A DNA stretch of 64,000 nt from an uncultured Bacteroidia bacterium (GCA_902774045.1 CACYGW010000001.1:1-64000), one strand, 5' to 3'; counted from the stretch's first letter, positions 34,992 to 45,194 are shown. Made by a program: numbers and translations. Notes: generated by a model from the sequence alone, not told the origin.

Positions 34992-34999
34992 TATATTTG
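34992..34999 (+). promoter_or_regulatory. -7 box of guaB
   Basis: TATATTTG matches TAnnTTTG, 22 nt before ATG 35022. No riboswitch-like structure is seen in the short leader. Confidence 0.65.
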
Positions 35000-35021
35000 C
35001 AGGATATAAAGAGTAACAGTT

Positions 35022-36497
35022 ATGTCATCTTTTCTTAAAACCGAAATCCCGGAAGGACTCACCTTTGACGATGTCCTTCTTGTTCCTGCACACTCAAGCG
35101 TCCTTCCAAGAGACGTTGACGTGTCTTCACACGTTACCAGAAACATTATTCTTCACGCGCCAATTATATCGGCGGCAATGGATACAGTTACCGAGGCAGA
35201 CCTTGCAATAGCGATGGCCCGTGCCGGAGGATTGGGAATAATTCATAAAAATATGCCCCTTGAAGCACAGTGCGAGCAGGTACGAAGGGTAAAAAGGGCA
35301 GAGAACGGAATGATATATGACCCTGTAACCATCGACCCTCAGTCAAAAGTAGGGGACGCCCTGGCGATGATGTCCAAACATCATATCGGAGGTATACCGG
35401 TTGTGGACAAAAACAAAAAACTCATAGGCATAGTGACCAACAGAGACCTTCGCTTCCATACAGACTACAGCACTCCGGTGTCGGAGGTTATGACAAGCGA
35501 AAACCTGGTCACCGCACCCAAGGGCATAAGCCTCTCCGATGCAACCCATATCCTAATGCGCAGCAAGGTAGAGAAGTTGCCGGTGGTCGATGTTGACGGA
35601 ACCCTTGCCGGGCTTATCACCTACAAAGACCTTATGAAAATCAAGGACAACCCCACGGCCTCCAAGGACAGCAAGGGCCGTCTCCTGGTAGGGGCGGCCG
35701 TAGGCGTAAAGGCCGACACTCAGGACCGTGTAGAAATGCTGGTACGCGCCGGAGCAGATGTGGTTGTGGTAGATACTGCCCACGGCCATTCGGAAGGCGT
35801 GCTCAAGGTTATTGCCGAGGTTTGCCGTAAATTTGGAAAGAACGATATCCAGATAATCGCAGGAAACGTGGCTACGGCAGAGGGCGCCAAGGCTCTTGCC
35901 GACGCCGGTGTAGACGGAGTAAAGGTGGGTATAGGCCCTGGCTCAATCTGCACTACCCGCGTAATTGCAGGTGTGGGTATGCCTCAGCTTACCGCCGTTA
36001 TGCTGGCAGCCAAGGCCCTCAAGGGCACAGGTATTCCCGTTATTGCCGATGGTGGCATACGCTATTCCGGAGATATCACCAAGGCGATGGCCGCCGGAGC
36101 AGGTGCAATTATGGCCGGCTCCCTCTTCGCCGGAACAGAGGAATCGCCAGGCGAAACTATCATCCTCAATGGGCGTAAGTTTAAATCCTACAGGGGAATG
36201 GGCTCGCTGGAGGCAATGGAACAGGGCTCCAAGGACCGTTACTTCCAGGATATGGAAGAAGACGTAAAGAAACTGGTCCCGGAAGGCATCGTTGCTCAGG
36301 TTCCTTACAAGGGCACGGTTTCGGAGGTTGTATATCAGTTACTTGGAGGACTCCGGAGCGGAATGGGCTATGTGGGCGCCAAGAACATAGAAGAACTTCG
36401 TGGTGCGAAATTTGTCCGTATCACCAGCGCCGGTTTCCTTGAAAGTCACCCGCACGATGTAACTATTACCAAGGAAGCACCCAATTATTCAAGATGA
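35022..36497 (+). CDS. guaB: IMP dehydrogenase
   Basis: A 491-residue enzyme that oxidises IMP to XMP with NAD+, the committed step of GMP synthesis. TIM-barrel motifs include [17 protein letters not shown] at the start, two CBS domains (about 95-205), [12 protein letters not shown] with the catalytic cysteine, [12 protein letters not shown], and the flap arginine-tyrosine region [10 protein letters not shown]. Full length. A downstream gene overlaps its stop by 4 nt, linking guanine nucleotide synthesis to an envelope-chaperone operon. Confidence 0.98.
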   Translation: MSSFLKTEIPEGLTFDDVLLVPAHSSVLPRDVDVSSHVTRNIILHAPIISAAMDTVTEADLAIAMARAGGLGIIHKNMPLEAQCEQVRRVKRAENGMIYDPVTIDPQSKVGDALAMMSKHHIGGIPVVDKNKKLIGIVTNRDLRFHTDYSTPVSEVMTSENLVTAPKGISLSDATHILMRSKVEKLPVVDVDGTLAGLITYKDLMKIKDNPTASKDSKGRLLVGAAVGVKADTQDRVEMLVRAGADVVVVDTAHGHSEGVLKVIAEVCRKFGKNDIQIIAGNVATAEGAKALADAGVDGVKVGIGPGSICTTRVIAGVGMPQLTAVMLAAKALKGTGIPVIADGGIRYSGDITKAMAAGAGAIMAGSLFAGTEESPGETIILNGRKFKSYRGMGSLEAMEQGSKDRYFQDMEEDVKKLVPEGIVAQVPYKGTVSEVVYQLLGGLRSGMGYVGAKNIEELRGAKFVRITSAGFLESHPHDVTITKEAPNYSR

Positions 36498-37333
36498 GAA
36501 AATTAGTATCCGTTATAGCAGTGGCCGGGTGCCTGTGCGCCTGCAATGCGGTGGGTTCCCTGCTTCACGACGATGAATTGCTGGCCACCGTGGGCGAGCA
36601 CCGCCTCTACGCAGCCGAGGTTGCCTCTTACATCCCGGCGGAGGTCTCTTCCCAGGACAGCCTTCGTCTGGCAAAGTCCTACATAGACACCTGGGTTAAG
36701 GACAAGATGTTCGAGGACCTTGCAGAGACAGAGCTCAGCAAGGAAGAGAAGGATGTGTCCAAGGAATTGGAGTCATACAAGCGCACGCTGCTGCGATACA
36801 GATACGAGCAAAAATACATTAATCAGAGGCTTGATACCGCCATTACTCCCGCTCAGGTAGAGGAGTACCACTCTTCCCACAAGGCAATGTTCACCCTTCA
36901 GGACGCAATAGTCAAGGCCAGATACGCCGTTGTTCCGGAAAAATCGTCTCACCTGTCGGCCCTCAAGGACCTTATGGCTTCTGCCGACGAAACGGACGAG
37001 ATTGTGGTAAGTGACTCTCTTGCTTATGCTTACACGTCCTGGTACTCTGATTTTAAAGGTAAGTGGATAGATGTTAAGATTTTGGCCTCTGATTTGCAGA
37101 TGGAACCACACGTTTTGCTTGCTTCAATAAAGAAAGGCTTCGTGCAGAGCGTAGACGAAAGCGGCAACCTTCATCTGGCTTATATATCGGAACTTGCAAG
37201 GGCCGGAAGCGTGGCGCCTGTAGATTATTGCGCAGAGCAAATCAGGGATATTATCCTTAGTAATAGGAAACAGGCTCTTCTTGCCGCGTTGGAGCAGGAA
37301 TTACTGGAAAAACAAAAGACAAAAAATGAATAA
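36494..37333 (+). CDS. SurA-like lipoprotein without evident PPIase core
   Basis: A 279-residue lipoprotein ([17 protein letters not shown], Cys17). It resembles the SurA/PpiC chaperone N-region: LATVGEHRLYAAEVASYIP, a helical DTWVKDKMFEDLAE segment and a lysine-rich helix. No parvulin signature is visible. It probably assists folding of outer-membrane proteins. It overlaps guaB by 4 nt and the following surA by 8 nt, so the three are coupled. Confidence 0.7.
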   Translation: MRKLVSVIAVAGCLCACNAVGSLLHDDELLATVGEHRLYAAEVASYIPAEVSSQDSLRLAKSYIDTWVKDKMFEDLAETELSKEEKDVSKELESYKRTLLRYRYEQKYINQRLDTAITPAQVEEYHSSHKAMFTLQDAIVKARYAVVPEKSSHLSALKDLMASADETDEIVVSDSLAYAYTSWYSDFKGKWIDVKILASDLQMEPHVLLASIKKGFVQSVDESGNLHLAYISELARAGSVAPVDYCAEQIRDIILSNRKQALLAALEQELLEKQKTKNE

Positions 37334-38705
37334 AGCTTTTAAATTCATTGCAGCATCGGGTTTGGCAATTGCACTTACCTGTGCTGAGACCGGGGCACAG
37401 TCATACCCCGCAGGGCTGTTGGATAAAACTATAGCAGTCGTGGGTAACGAAATGATTTCCATTTCTTATCTGGAGCAGGAAAGCCAGGCCGCCCGCCTTA
37501 CTTCCGGGCAGACCACCCGCTGCGACTTGCTGGAAAAGCTTCTGGAGACAAAACTCTTCCTTATGCAGGCCAGGGTAGACTCCCTTACAGTTAACGAGGA
37601 TATGGTTAACAGCAGCCTTAATATGAGGATAGACCAGATTCGTTCCCAGTTCGGAGGAGACGAGGGCGTTGAGGAGTATTTTGGAATGCCTCTCTACAAG
37701 CTGCGTCAGGAATGGCGCAAGACCCTGGAGGAGCAGAGCCTCTTCCAGCAGGCCCAGTCCCAGGTTGCATCACAGGTGCGCGAACTCACCCCCAGCGATG
37801 TGCGCGAATACCTTGCAACCGCAGATTCCGTAGATATCCCTGTTGTGCCTATCCGTTATCAGCTTAGTCAGATTTGTCTTTATCCAGACCGCGAGAAGGC
37901 TAAACTGGCAGTGAAAGACCGTCTGCTGGACCTTAGGCAGAGAATCATAAACGGAGAAAAATTCTCTGTTCTGGCCAGGGCCTATTCCGACGATGTAGGC
38001 AGCGCCCGCAAGGGTGGCGAGCTTGGAATGGCATCCAAGTCTGTTTACGTGCAGGCTTTTGCCGACATGGCAATGTCCCTTAAGCCCGGAGTTATCTCCC
38101 AGATTGTAGAGACAGAGTATGGTTTCCATATTATGGAAGTCCTTGAACGAAAGGGCGACATGGTTAACGTGCGACACATCCTGCTTAGGCCCCAGTACAC
38201 CAGCGAAGACAGGCAGAAGGCCTTCACTACTCTGGACAGCCTTAAGACAGAAATCAACAACGAGGCCGTTACCTTCACTCTTGCCGCAAAGTTCTATTCC
38301 CAGGATGTGGCAACCCGTACCAACGGAGGCCAGATGGCAGACCTTTACACCGGCAGCTCCTATTTTGAGATTGACCAGCTTAAGCCGGCGGACTATGCTG
38401 CCATAAAGAACCTTAAGGAAGGCGAAATCTCCGCCCCGTTCGAGTCTGTAGACAACGAGGGCCAGGGTAACACAATCTATAAAATCATCCGCGTAGACAA
38501 GATGATTCCCGCCCACACAGCCACCTTCGAGAACGATTTCGACGCCCTTGTGGACGGAGTTCAGGAGTTAAAGGCAATGAAGGCAATCAATGATTTTGTA
38601 GAGGCCAAAATCAAGGAAACCTATATTTACATAGACCCTATCTTCCGCGAGTGCGAGTTCTCCCGCGCCGCCTGGAACGAGGCCGCAGCCAGAAGCGAGG
38701 ACTAA
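37326..38705 (+). CDS. Periplasmic peptidyl-prolyl isomerase, SurA-like
   Basis: A 459-residue exported chaperone (signal cleavage near TGA-Q). The SurA_N-type domain starts KTIAVVGNEMISISYLEQE. A parvulin domain follows with FSVLARAYSDDVGSARKGGELGM and TEYGFHIMEV, then a second, weaker one with VRHILLRPQYTSEDRQKAF and FYSQDVATRTNGGQMAD. ATG 37326 is chosen since it directly starts the signal peptide and overlaps the preceding stop; the longer frame lies within the upstream gene. It acts in outer-membrane protein assembly. Confidence 0.9.
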   Translation: MNKAFKFIAASGLAIALTCAETGAQSYPAGLLDKTIAVVGNEMISISYLEQESQAARLTSGQTTRCDLLEKLLETKLFLMQARVDSLTVNEDMVNSSLNMRIDQIRSQFGGDEGVEEYFGMPLYKLRQEWRKTLEEQSLFQQAQSQVASQVRELTPSDVREYLATADSVDIPVVPIRYQLSQICLYPDREKAKLAVKDRLLDLRQRIINGEKFSVLARAYSDDVGSARKGGELGMASKSVYVQAFADMAMSLKPGVISQIVETEYGFHIMEVLERKGDMVNVRHILLRPQYTSEDRQKAFTTLDSLKTEINNEAVTFTLAAKFYSQDVATRTNGGQMADLYTGSSYFEIDQLKPADYAAIKNLKEGEISAPFESVDNEGQGNTIYKIIRVDKMIPAHTATFENDFDALVDGVQELKAMKAINDFVEAKIKETYIYIDPIFRECEFSRAAWNEAAARSED

Positions 38706-38711
38706 CGAACA

Positions 38712-41510
38712 ATGAGGAGGTTTCTTCCAATCCTGGCCGCGATGCTTTTGCTGTGCTTTCCCCTGAAGGCACAGCAGAAAGAGCAGAGCGACTCACTGGT
38801 AAGACTGCTCAGTGCCAAAAGAATGGAGCAGGTAGAGAAGGACGGACAGAGCTACCGCAAGGTAACAGGCCCTGCCCGCTTCCTGCATAACGATACCTAC
38901 CTCATCTGCGACACGGCGTTCTGGAATATGAACACCTCCATAATCGAATGTATAAATAACGTAAGCATCATCCAGGAAGAAACCCGCCTTACCAGCGACA
39001 AACTCATCTATCTTATAGACGACGACCTGGCCCAGTTCCGCGGGGCCGTGGTGCAGCTGGAAGACAAGGACGGCAACGTCTTAAGGACCAGACATCTGGA
39101 CTACAACACCAAGGACAGTGTGGCAGTCTTTGCCGGCGGCGGTGCAATGCGCGACAAAGACGGGCAGATAATAGAGAGTTTCCGCGGCAGATACGACTCC
39201 AAAGAAAAACTCTTCACGTTCACCACCGACGTAAATATGTTTACGGATTCCATATTCGTAAAAACCACGTCGCTGGACTACTATGCCAACACATCAACTG
39301 CATACTTCGGAGAGAAGACCGACGCCTGGAAAGAAGAGAATATGCTCTCTGCCAACTCCGGTTGGTACGACAGGGGCAAGGAACTGTTCTTCTTCAGGCG
39401 TAACGTGCACGGAATGAACAAAACCCAGGAAGCCTGGAGCGACTCTCTGTACTTCAACCGCCTCACCAGCGAGGTAGAGATGCTTGGCCACGCCCAGGTA
39501 TCCGACACCTCCCGGAACTCCCATTCAATGGCGGGCAGGATGTTGTATATAGACTCCGTAGCCACCCTTACAATGACGCGGAACCCGGTGGTTGTAGGAA
39601 TAACAAGGGAGGAGAAGGCCGATACTGTCTATGCCAGGGCCGATACTCTCATTTATTTCACCCGTCCTATGTGCGATATTACCGATGGGCAGCTGAAGGT
39701 ATCCAAGAAGAGAATGGAGGATATCGATGCCGACCCCGTGACCGAGTATCGTAGAAAGGCCGCAGAGGATGCCGCAAAGGCGGCCGAGGAAGCAAGGAAA
39801 AACGATCCTAACGCCCCGCCGGTACTTAACGGGCCCAAGGGTGCGCTTAATGGCGGTGCCCCCGGCAGGAGCCTTGGAGAGAGCCCCAAGGGAGAATCCA
39901 AAGGAGAAAACAAAGGAGAGCTAAAGGGTGATGACAAGGGAGATGTCGTAGAGGATCCCAAGGGAGAATCGGGCAGGCCGGAGATAGCAGATACCACGAA
40001 ACTATCGGCAATAGATACTACAAAAATATCGTCGATTGATACTACAAAGGTATCGGCAATTGATTCTACAAAGGTTTCGGTGGCCGACAGTACTATGGTT
40101 TCGCCGGCAGATTCGGCCAAGGTGGCCGGGCCGGCGCCGGATTCTACCAAAGTGGGCTTCCTCAGGGGAATACGTAACTTCAAACTCTTCAAGAGTGATT
40201 TGCAGATTATCTGCGACTCGCTGGAATACACAGATTTGGACTCCCTTATAAGGTTGTACAAGAACCCTGTGGTATGGAACGATGCCAAGCGGCAGTATGC
40301 GGCCGACAGCCTCTTTGCCCGCACCAGGGCCGGGAATCTGGATAAGGCCAGCCTTATGTCCAATGCCTTTGTGGTAGTGCGGGAAGACAGCCTGTGCTAC
40401 GACCAGATACGAAGCACGGAAATGATGGCGTACTTCGATTCCGTGGGGGTGATAAAGCGGTTCGACGCTCTTGGCGACGCCGATGCTATCTTCTACATTC
40501 AGGAGGACAGTACCTACGCCACCATCAACCTTAGCAAGTCAAAGATTCTTAGTGCCCTGTTCAAGGACGGCGAGATTGATCAGGTGTATTATTTCGACCA
40601 GGCCAAGAGCGATGCTTACCCGGTGGCGCAGATTAAGGATGACCAGAGGAAACTCAAAGGCTTTAACTGGCAACCATCTAACCGTCCTGCCGGAAAAGAG
40701 GACATTACTAAATTTACGCTTCGGGAGTCGGAGAGGAAGCAGTACGCTTCCCATCCTAAGGCAGCGTTTAAAAATACGGATATCTACTTCCCGGGCTATA
40801 TGCAGGATGTTTATGCCGGCATAGAGGCGGCTCGTCTGGAAAGAGAAAGGCGGGCCCGCGAGAGGGAGGCCCAGAAGGACTCCCTGGATATGGCGGCGGA
40901 TTCCCTCAGGTTCTCTGCCGATTCCCTTGGGATTGTAGTAGATTCCCTAGGGGTGGCAGTAGAAACGCCGTCCGGGACGCTTCCAAAGGCTGGGACCGAT
41001 TCGCTCAAGACAGGAAGCGGGCCAGTTTCCGAGCCTGTGAAACCCCCTAAGGCAGAGGCGGATACTCTAAAGACAGGCGTGGATTCCCTTAAGGCCGGGG
41101 CAGATTCCGTAAGTACTGTTCACGTGCTTACAGAGAAAGAGCGAAAGGCTCTGGAGAAAGAAGAGAAGCGAAAGGCTAAAGAAGCGGCCGCATTGGCAAA
41201 GATTGCGGCAAAGGAGGCCGAGTGGGCCCGCCTTGACAGCCTTGATGCCGTAAAGGCGGCAAAGAAGGCTGAGCGCAAGGCAGAAAAAGAGCGTAGAAAA
41301 AAGATTAAGATTCTTGAAAGAATGCGCCGTGAGCAGGCCCGCGAGAACGCAGTTCTGCAAAAGTACGTAAACTACTATCGCAAGAAGAAGGCTGCAGAAG
41401 ATGCCAAGAAGGCTCGCCAAATGGCAAAGGAGGCCGCAGGGACCATCGAGCAGCTTAATCGTAAAAATGTAAACGAAATTCCTTCGGAAGACGTTCCGGA
41501 TAATTCCTAG
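38712..41510 (+). CDS. OstA-like protein with low-complexity insertions
   Basis: A 932-residue exported protein (signal cleavage near LKA-Q). The OstA/LptA-like beta-strand region spans about 45-330 (VTGPARFLHNDTYLICDTAF, ARADTLIYF) and resumes at about 500-690. Between them are a KGEx run and six copies of an 8-residue DTTKxSxI repeat; the end is a Lys/Glu-rich coiled coil (about 805-910). OstA-like Bacteroidota proteins are thought to help LPS transport. It starts 6 nt after surA, and its TAG shares CTAG with the stop of the convergent gene. Confidence 0.85.
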   Translation: MRRFLPILAAMLLLCFPLKAQQKEQSDSLVRLLSAKRMEQVEKDGQSYRKVTGPARFLHNDTYLICDTAFWNMNTSIIECINNVSIIQEETRLTSDKLIYLIDDDLAQFRGAVVQLEDKDGNVLRTRHLDYNTKDSVAVFAGGGAMRDKDGQIIESFRGRYDSKEKLFTFTTDVNMFTDSIFVKTTSLDYYANTSTAYFGEKTDAWKEENMLSANSGWYDRGKELFFFRRNVHGMNKTQEAWSDSLYFNRLTSEVEMLGHAQVSDTSRNSHSMAGRMLYIDSVATLTMTRNPVVVGITREEKADTVYARADTLIYFTRPMCDITDGQLKVSKKRMEDIDADPVTEYRRKAAEDAAKAAEEARKNDPNAPPVLNGPKGALNGGAPGRSLGESPKGESKGENKGELKGDDKGDVVEDPKGESGRPEIADTTKLSAIDTTKISSIDTTKVSAIDSTKVSVADSTMVSPADSAKVAGPAPDSTKVGFLRGIRNFKLFKSDLQIICDSLEYTDLDSLIRLYKNPVVWNDAKRQYAADSLFARTRAGNLDKASLMSNAFVVVREDSLCYDQIRSTEMMAYFDSVGVIKRFDALGDADAIFYIQEDSTYATINLSKSKILSALFKDGEIDQVYYFDQAKSDAYPVAQIKDDQRKLKGFNWQPSNRPAGKEDITKFTLRESERKQYASHPKAAFKNTDIYFPGYMQDVYAGIEAARLERERRAREREAQKDSLDMAADSLRFSADSLGIVVDSLGVAVETPSGTLPKAGTDSLKTGSGPVSEPVKPPKAEADTLKTGVDSLKAGADSVSTVHVLTEKERKALEKEEKRKAKEAAALAKIAAKEAEWARLDSLDAVKAAKKAERKAEKERRKKIKILERMRREQARENAVLQKYVNYYRKKKAAEDAKKARQMAKEAAGTIEQLNRKNVNEIPSEDVPDNS
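39888..39947 (+). repeat. 12-nt in-frame tandem repeat (KGEx)
   Basis: Successive codons give KGES, KGEN, KGEL, KGDD, KGD; imperfect 12-nt units within the OstA-like gene. Confidence 0.8.
39990..40133 (+). repeat. 24-nt in-frame tandem repeat (DTTKxSxI, six units)
   Basis: Exactly 144 nt, six 24-nt units: DTTKLSAI, DTTKISSI, DTTKVSAI, DSTKVSVA, DSTMVSPA, DSAKVAGP. Units diverge towards the 3' end. Confidence 0.88.
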
Positions 41511-42463
41511 CCCAGAAGTTTTTTCCTGAGAGACTCCAGCATATCGCGGGTCATGGAATCCAGGTCGTATGAGGGAGCCCAGCCCCATTCTTCGCGGGCG
41601 CAACTGTCGTCCATCTTGTCCGGCCAGGAATCTGCAATTGCCTGGCGTACGGGGTCTGCCTCATACCTCATCTTGAATCCGGGAACATACTCGCAAATCT
41701 TGGAGTAGATAATCTCCGGGTCAAAGCTCATGGACGCTACGTTAAAGGAGTTGCGGTGAACGAGCTTGGCAGGATCGGCATTCATAATGTCAACGGCGGC
41801 CTTGAGCGCGTCGGGCATATACATCATATCCATAAAGGTGCCTTTGGCAATAGGGCAGGCAAATTCCTCTCCCTTAACCGCGGCGTAGTAAATCTCCACT
41901 GCGTAGTCCGTTGTGCCGCCGCCGGGAAGGGTAACGTTGGAAATGAGACCCGGGAAGCGCACGGAGCGGGTGTCGGTGCCGTATTTATGGAAATAGTAAT
42001 CGCTAAGAAGTTCGGTTGCAACCTTGGTTACTCCGTACATTGAGCGCGGCCTCTGGATTGTATCCTGGGGGGTGTTCACGCGGGGAGTCTCCGGGCCGAA
42101 CGAGCCTATGCTGCTGGGGGTAAATACTGCGCAGCCCTTCTCTCTTGCCACTTCCAGTATGTTAATAAGCCCGTTCATCTGGATATCCCAGGCCAGAAGG
42201 GGCTTGCTCTCCGCTACGGCCGACAGTAGGGCAGCCAGATTATAGATTGTATCTATCTTGTATTTGTCTACTATCTGGGCCAGAGACTGCGCGTTTCTTA
42301 CATCAGCCTCTGCGCTTGGCCCGCTTTCCAGAAGGATGCCCTTAGGCTCTGCGCCTTTGATGAAACCGGCTACGATATTACCATCGGGATAAAGACCTCT
42401 TAACTTCATTGTCAGTTCAGAACCAATCTGGCCTGTTGAACCTATAACGAGTACGTTTTTCAT
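41507..42463 (-). CDS. NAD-dependent epimerase/dehydratase, L-threonine dehydrogenase-like
   Basis: A 318-residue extended SDR. GSTGQIGSE (8-16) binds NAD, and the YxxxK pair is in SMYGVTKVATE. In the SDR-type L-threonine 3-dehydrogenases this fold oxidises threonine to 2-amino-3-ketobutyrate. The divergent neighbour at 42553 is the enzyme that cleaves that product, which supports the assignment. The stop codon uses the same CTAG as the stop of the convergent OstA-like gene. Confidence 0.88.
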   Translation of the reverse strand: MKNVLVIGSTGQIGSELTMKLRGLYPDGNIVAGFIKGAEPKGILLESGPSAEADVRNAQSLAQIVDKYKIDTIYNLAALLSAVAESKPLLAWDIQMNGLINILEVAREKGCAVFTPSSIGSFGPETPRVNTPQDTIQRPRSMYGVTKVATELLSDYYFHKYGTDTRSVRFPGLISNVTLPGGGTTDYAVEIYYAAVKGEEFACPIAKGTFMDMMYMPDALKAAVDIMNADPAKLVHRNSFNVASMSFDPEIIYSKICEYVPGFKMRYEADPVRQAIADSWPDKMDDSCAREEWGWAPSYDLDSMTRDMLESLRKKLLG

Positions 42464-42487
42464 TCTTTTTTTAGTGCATTAATTGGA

Positions 42488-42517
42488 TTGCAAATATAAT
42501 TAAATTGCATAAATTTG
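42488..42517. promoter_or_regulatory. Overlapping divergent promoters of the threonine-catabolism genes
   Basis: Plus strand: TTG 42488-42490, 19 nt, TAAATTTG 42510-42517 for kbl. Minus strand: CAAATATA at 42491-42498 reads TATATTTG for the dehydrogenase. The two overlap in 30 bp, suggesting joint control. Confidence 0.65.
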
Positions 42518-42552
42518 TGCTAAAGAATATTAACTAAAAACACAATAGCCAT

Positions 42553-43743
42553 ATGTACGGAAAATTCCAGAAATATCTTCAGGATGAGCTGTCGGCCATC
42601 AAGGAAGCCGGACTTTACAAAAATGAAAGGAACATTGCTTCTCCCCAGAGTGCAGAAATCAAGTTGGAAGACGGCTCAGTAGCCCTTAATTTCTGCGCAA
42701 ACAACTACCTGGGCCTGGCAGACAACCCCCGTCTTATAGAGGCTGCCGGCAAGGCAATGAAGAGCCGCGGTTACGGAATGTCATCGGTCCGCTTTATCTG
42801 CGGAACCCAGGATTTGCACAAACAGCTGGAAAAGGCCATTTCTGATTTTTTCAGGACAGAGGACACAATCCTTTACGCCTCCTGCTTCGATGCCAACGGC
42901 GGTGTGTTTGAGCCTCTTCTTACGGCCGATGACGCCATTATTTCCGACTCTCTTAACCACGCTTCCATTATTGACGGAGTAAGACTTTGCAAGGCAGTGC
43001 GCTACCGCTATGCCAATGCAGATATGGAAGACCTGGAGCGATGCCTAAAAGAGGCCCAGGCCCAGAGGTTCCGCATCATCTGCACGGACGGCGTGTTCTC
43101 TATGGACGGCAATGTGGCCCCCATGGACAAGATTTGCGCGCTGGCAGAGAAGTACGATGCCCTTGTAATGGTAGATGAGAGCCATTCTGCCGGCGTCGTG
43201 GGCAAGACGGGACGCGGAGTAGCAGAGCAGTTTGGCTGTTATGGCAAGATAGATATATTCACAGGTACGCTGGGAAAGGCCTTCGGAGGTGCCGTGGGCG
43301 GCTTTACCACAGGACGCAAAGAAATCATAGATATGCTGCGCCAGAGGTCCCGTCCTTATCTTTTCTCTAATTCCATCCCTCCTATGATTGCAGCCGCAGC
43401 CATAGAGACCTTCAAGATTCTGGAGGAGAGCACTGCGCTTCATGACCGTCAGCAGGAGAATGTGGCTTACTTCCGCGATAAAATGATTGCCGCCGGCTTT
43501 GATATTAAGCCCACCCAGAGCGCCATCTGCGCAGTTATGCTCTACGATGCTCCGCTTAGCCAGAAATTTGCCGCCAAGATGGCAGAAGAGGGCATCTTCG
43601 TTACCGGCTTCTACTATCCCGTTGTCCCCAAGGGACAGGCCCGTATCCGCGTACAGCTTAGCGCCGCCCATAAGAAAGAGCATCTTGACAAGGCAATAGC
43701 CGCATTCGTCAAGGTTGGCCGCGAGCTTGGAGTAATTAAGTAA
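42553..43743 (+). CDS. kbl: Glycine C-acetyltransferase (2-amino-3-ketobutyrate CoA ligase)
   Basis: A 396-residue alpha-oxoamine synthase that splits 2-amino-3-ketobutyrate with CoA to glycine and acetyl-CoA. It shows NFCANNYLGLADNPRLI, SVRFICGTQDLHKQLE, the DESHSAGVVGKTGRG aspartate/histidine motif and the PLP lysine in TGTLGKAFGG. Full length, divergent from the dehydrogenase gene, and its TAA overlaps the next ATG by 1 nt (TAATG). Confidence 0.96.
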   Translation: MYGKFQKYLQDELSAIKEAGLYKNERNIASPQSAEIKLEDGSVALNFCANNYLGLADNPRLIEAAGKAMKSRGYGMSSVRFICGTQDLHKQLEKAISDFFRTEDTILYASCFDANGGVFEPLLTADDAIISDSLNHASIIDGVRLCKAVRYRYANADMEDLERCLKEAQAQRFRIICTDGVFSMDGNVAPMDKICALAEKYDALVMVDESHSAGVVGKTGRGVAEQFGCYGKIDIFTGTLGKAFGGAVGGFTTGRKEIIDMLRQRSRPYLFSNSIPPMIAAAAIETFKILEESTALHDRQQENVAYFRDKMIAAGFDIKPTQSAICAVMLYDAPLSQKFAAKMAEEGIFVTGFYYPVVPKGQARIRVQLSAAHKKEHLDKAIAAFVKVGRELGVIK

Positions 43744-45194
43744 TGGCAGACTTTAAAGCGCTTGCAAAAGACACTGCAATCTACGGACTAAGCAGTATTG
43801 TAGGAAGGTTCCTGAACTACCTTCTGGTTCCGCTCTACACCTATAAGATTGCCGCGGAAAGCGGAGGATACGGGGTGGTTACCAATGTGTACGCCTACAC
43901 GGCCCTTCTCTTCGTGCTGCTTACCTACGGAATGGAGACTACCTTCTTCCGCTTTGCAAACAAGGAAGAGGAAGACTCCCGTAAAGTCTTTTCCACCGCG
44001 CTTTGGTCGGTTCTGGCTACATCGGCTGTATTCTTTGCCCTTGTGGTAGCTTTCTTAAGGCCGGTCTCCGGAGCTATGGGCTACGGAGACCATCCTTCTT
44101 ATATCTGGACAATGGCCCTGACGGTAGCAATAGATGCTTTCCAAGCCATATTGTTCTCTTACCTTAGATTTAAGAAGAAGGCCATAAAGTTCGCTTCCCT
44201 GAAGCTGCTTTTCATAATACTTAACATAAGCATAAACCTCCTTGTCTTCGTGGTTCTGCCAATAAAGATAGACGTGGGCAATGTATTCTATATAAACCTT
44301 GGATGTACAGCCTTCATAACCATATTCTTTATTCCGGAACTCCGCGGCCTCTCTGCCGGCTTTGACAAGGCCCTTATGCGAAGGATGCTGTCTTACAGCT
44401 GGCCCATCCTCATTCTCGGACTTGCCGGAATCCTTAACCAGACAGCGGACAAGATACTCTATCCCATAGTGTGCCCGGGCGAGGAAGGCAAGGTTCAGCT
44501 GGGAATCTATGGGGCCGTGGTCAAGATAGCGATGATTATGGCTATGATAACCCAGGCCTTCCGCTATGCCTACGAGCCCTTTGTCTTTGGTACTTCCAAG
44601 GAGAAGGACAGCAAGGAAACCTACGCCAAGGGTATGAAGTACTTTATAGTTTTCACCCTCCTGGCCTTCCTTGTGGTAATGGGTTACCTTGATGTTTTCC
44701 GTTATCTTGTGAACCGCGGTTACTGGGAAGGACTAAAGGTGGTGCCCATAGTTATGGCGGCAGAGATAATGATGGGTATCTATTTCAATCTCTCTTTCTG
44801 GTATAAACTTACGGACAGGACCATCTGGGGCGCCGTTTTCTCCGGAGCGGGATGCGCGGTGCTAATCGCGGTAAACCTAATCTTCATCCCCCGCTACGGC
44901 TATATGGCCTGCGCCTGGGGCGGATTTGCCGGGTACGCCGTGGCAATGTTGCTGTCTTATTTTGTAGGAAAGAAGTATTATCCGGTTGCCTACCCGCTTA
45001 AGGAAATAGCAATCTACGTACTTTTGGCCGGGGTTTTATACGGGCTGATGGTGTCATTAACCTCTCCTGTCCATTCCGCCTGGCTGCGCCTTGGCCTTAA
45101 CACAGTCCTTATTATTGTTTTTGCTCTTTATATACTCTGGAATGAAAAAGGTATTCTCCCTTCTTCTTTGCGCCGCCGCCTGCATCTGCGCTAA
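43743..45194 (+). CDS. Polysaccharide biosynthesis flippase (Wzx/MATE-like)
   Basis: A 483-residue integral membrane protein with about 12-14 hydrophobic segments. It begins KDTAIYGLSSIVGRFLNYLLVPLYT, the typical start of the polysaccharide_synt family, and has ETTFFRFANKEEED and LNQTADKILYPI. Such proteins flip lipid-linked glycans across the inner membrane. No glycosyltransferase is adjacent. The last 53 nt also encode the start of the GH20 gene. Confidence 0.88.
   Translation: MADFKALAKDTAIYGLSSIVGRFLNYLLVPLYTYKIAAESGGYGVVTNVYAYTALLFVLLTYGMETTFFRFANKEEEDSRKVFSTALWSVLATSAVFFALVVAFLRPVSGAMGYGDHPSYIWTMALTVAIDAFQAILFSYLRFKKKAIKFASLKLLFIILNISINLLVFVVLPIKIDVGNVFYINLGCTAFITIFFIPELRGLSAGFDKALMRRMLSYSWPILILGLAGILNQTADKILYPIVCPGEEGKVQLGIYGAVVKIAMIMAMITQAFRYAYEPFVFGTSKEKDSKETYAKGMKYFIVFTLLAFLVVMGYLDVFRYLVNRGYWEGLKVVPIVMAAEIMMGIYFNLSFWYKLTDRTIWGAVFSGAGCAVLIAVNLIFIPRYGYMACAWGGFAGYAVAMLLSYFVGKKYYPVAYPLKEIAIYVLLAGVLYGLMVSLTSPVHSAWLRLGLNTVLIIVFALYILWNEKGILPSSLRRRLHLR

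Noticed and set aside
34971-35021. Purine riboswitch before guaB
   Set aside because: The leader after the -7 box is only about 22 nt, too short for an aptamer.
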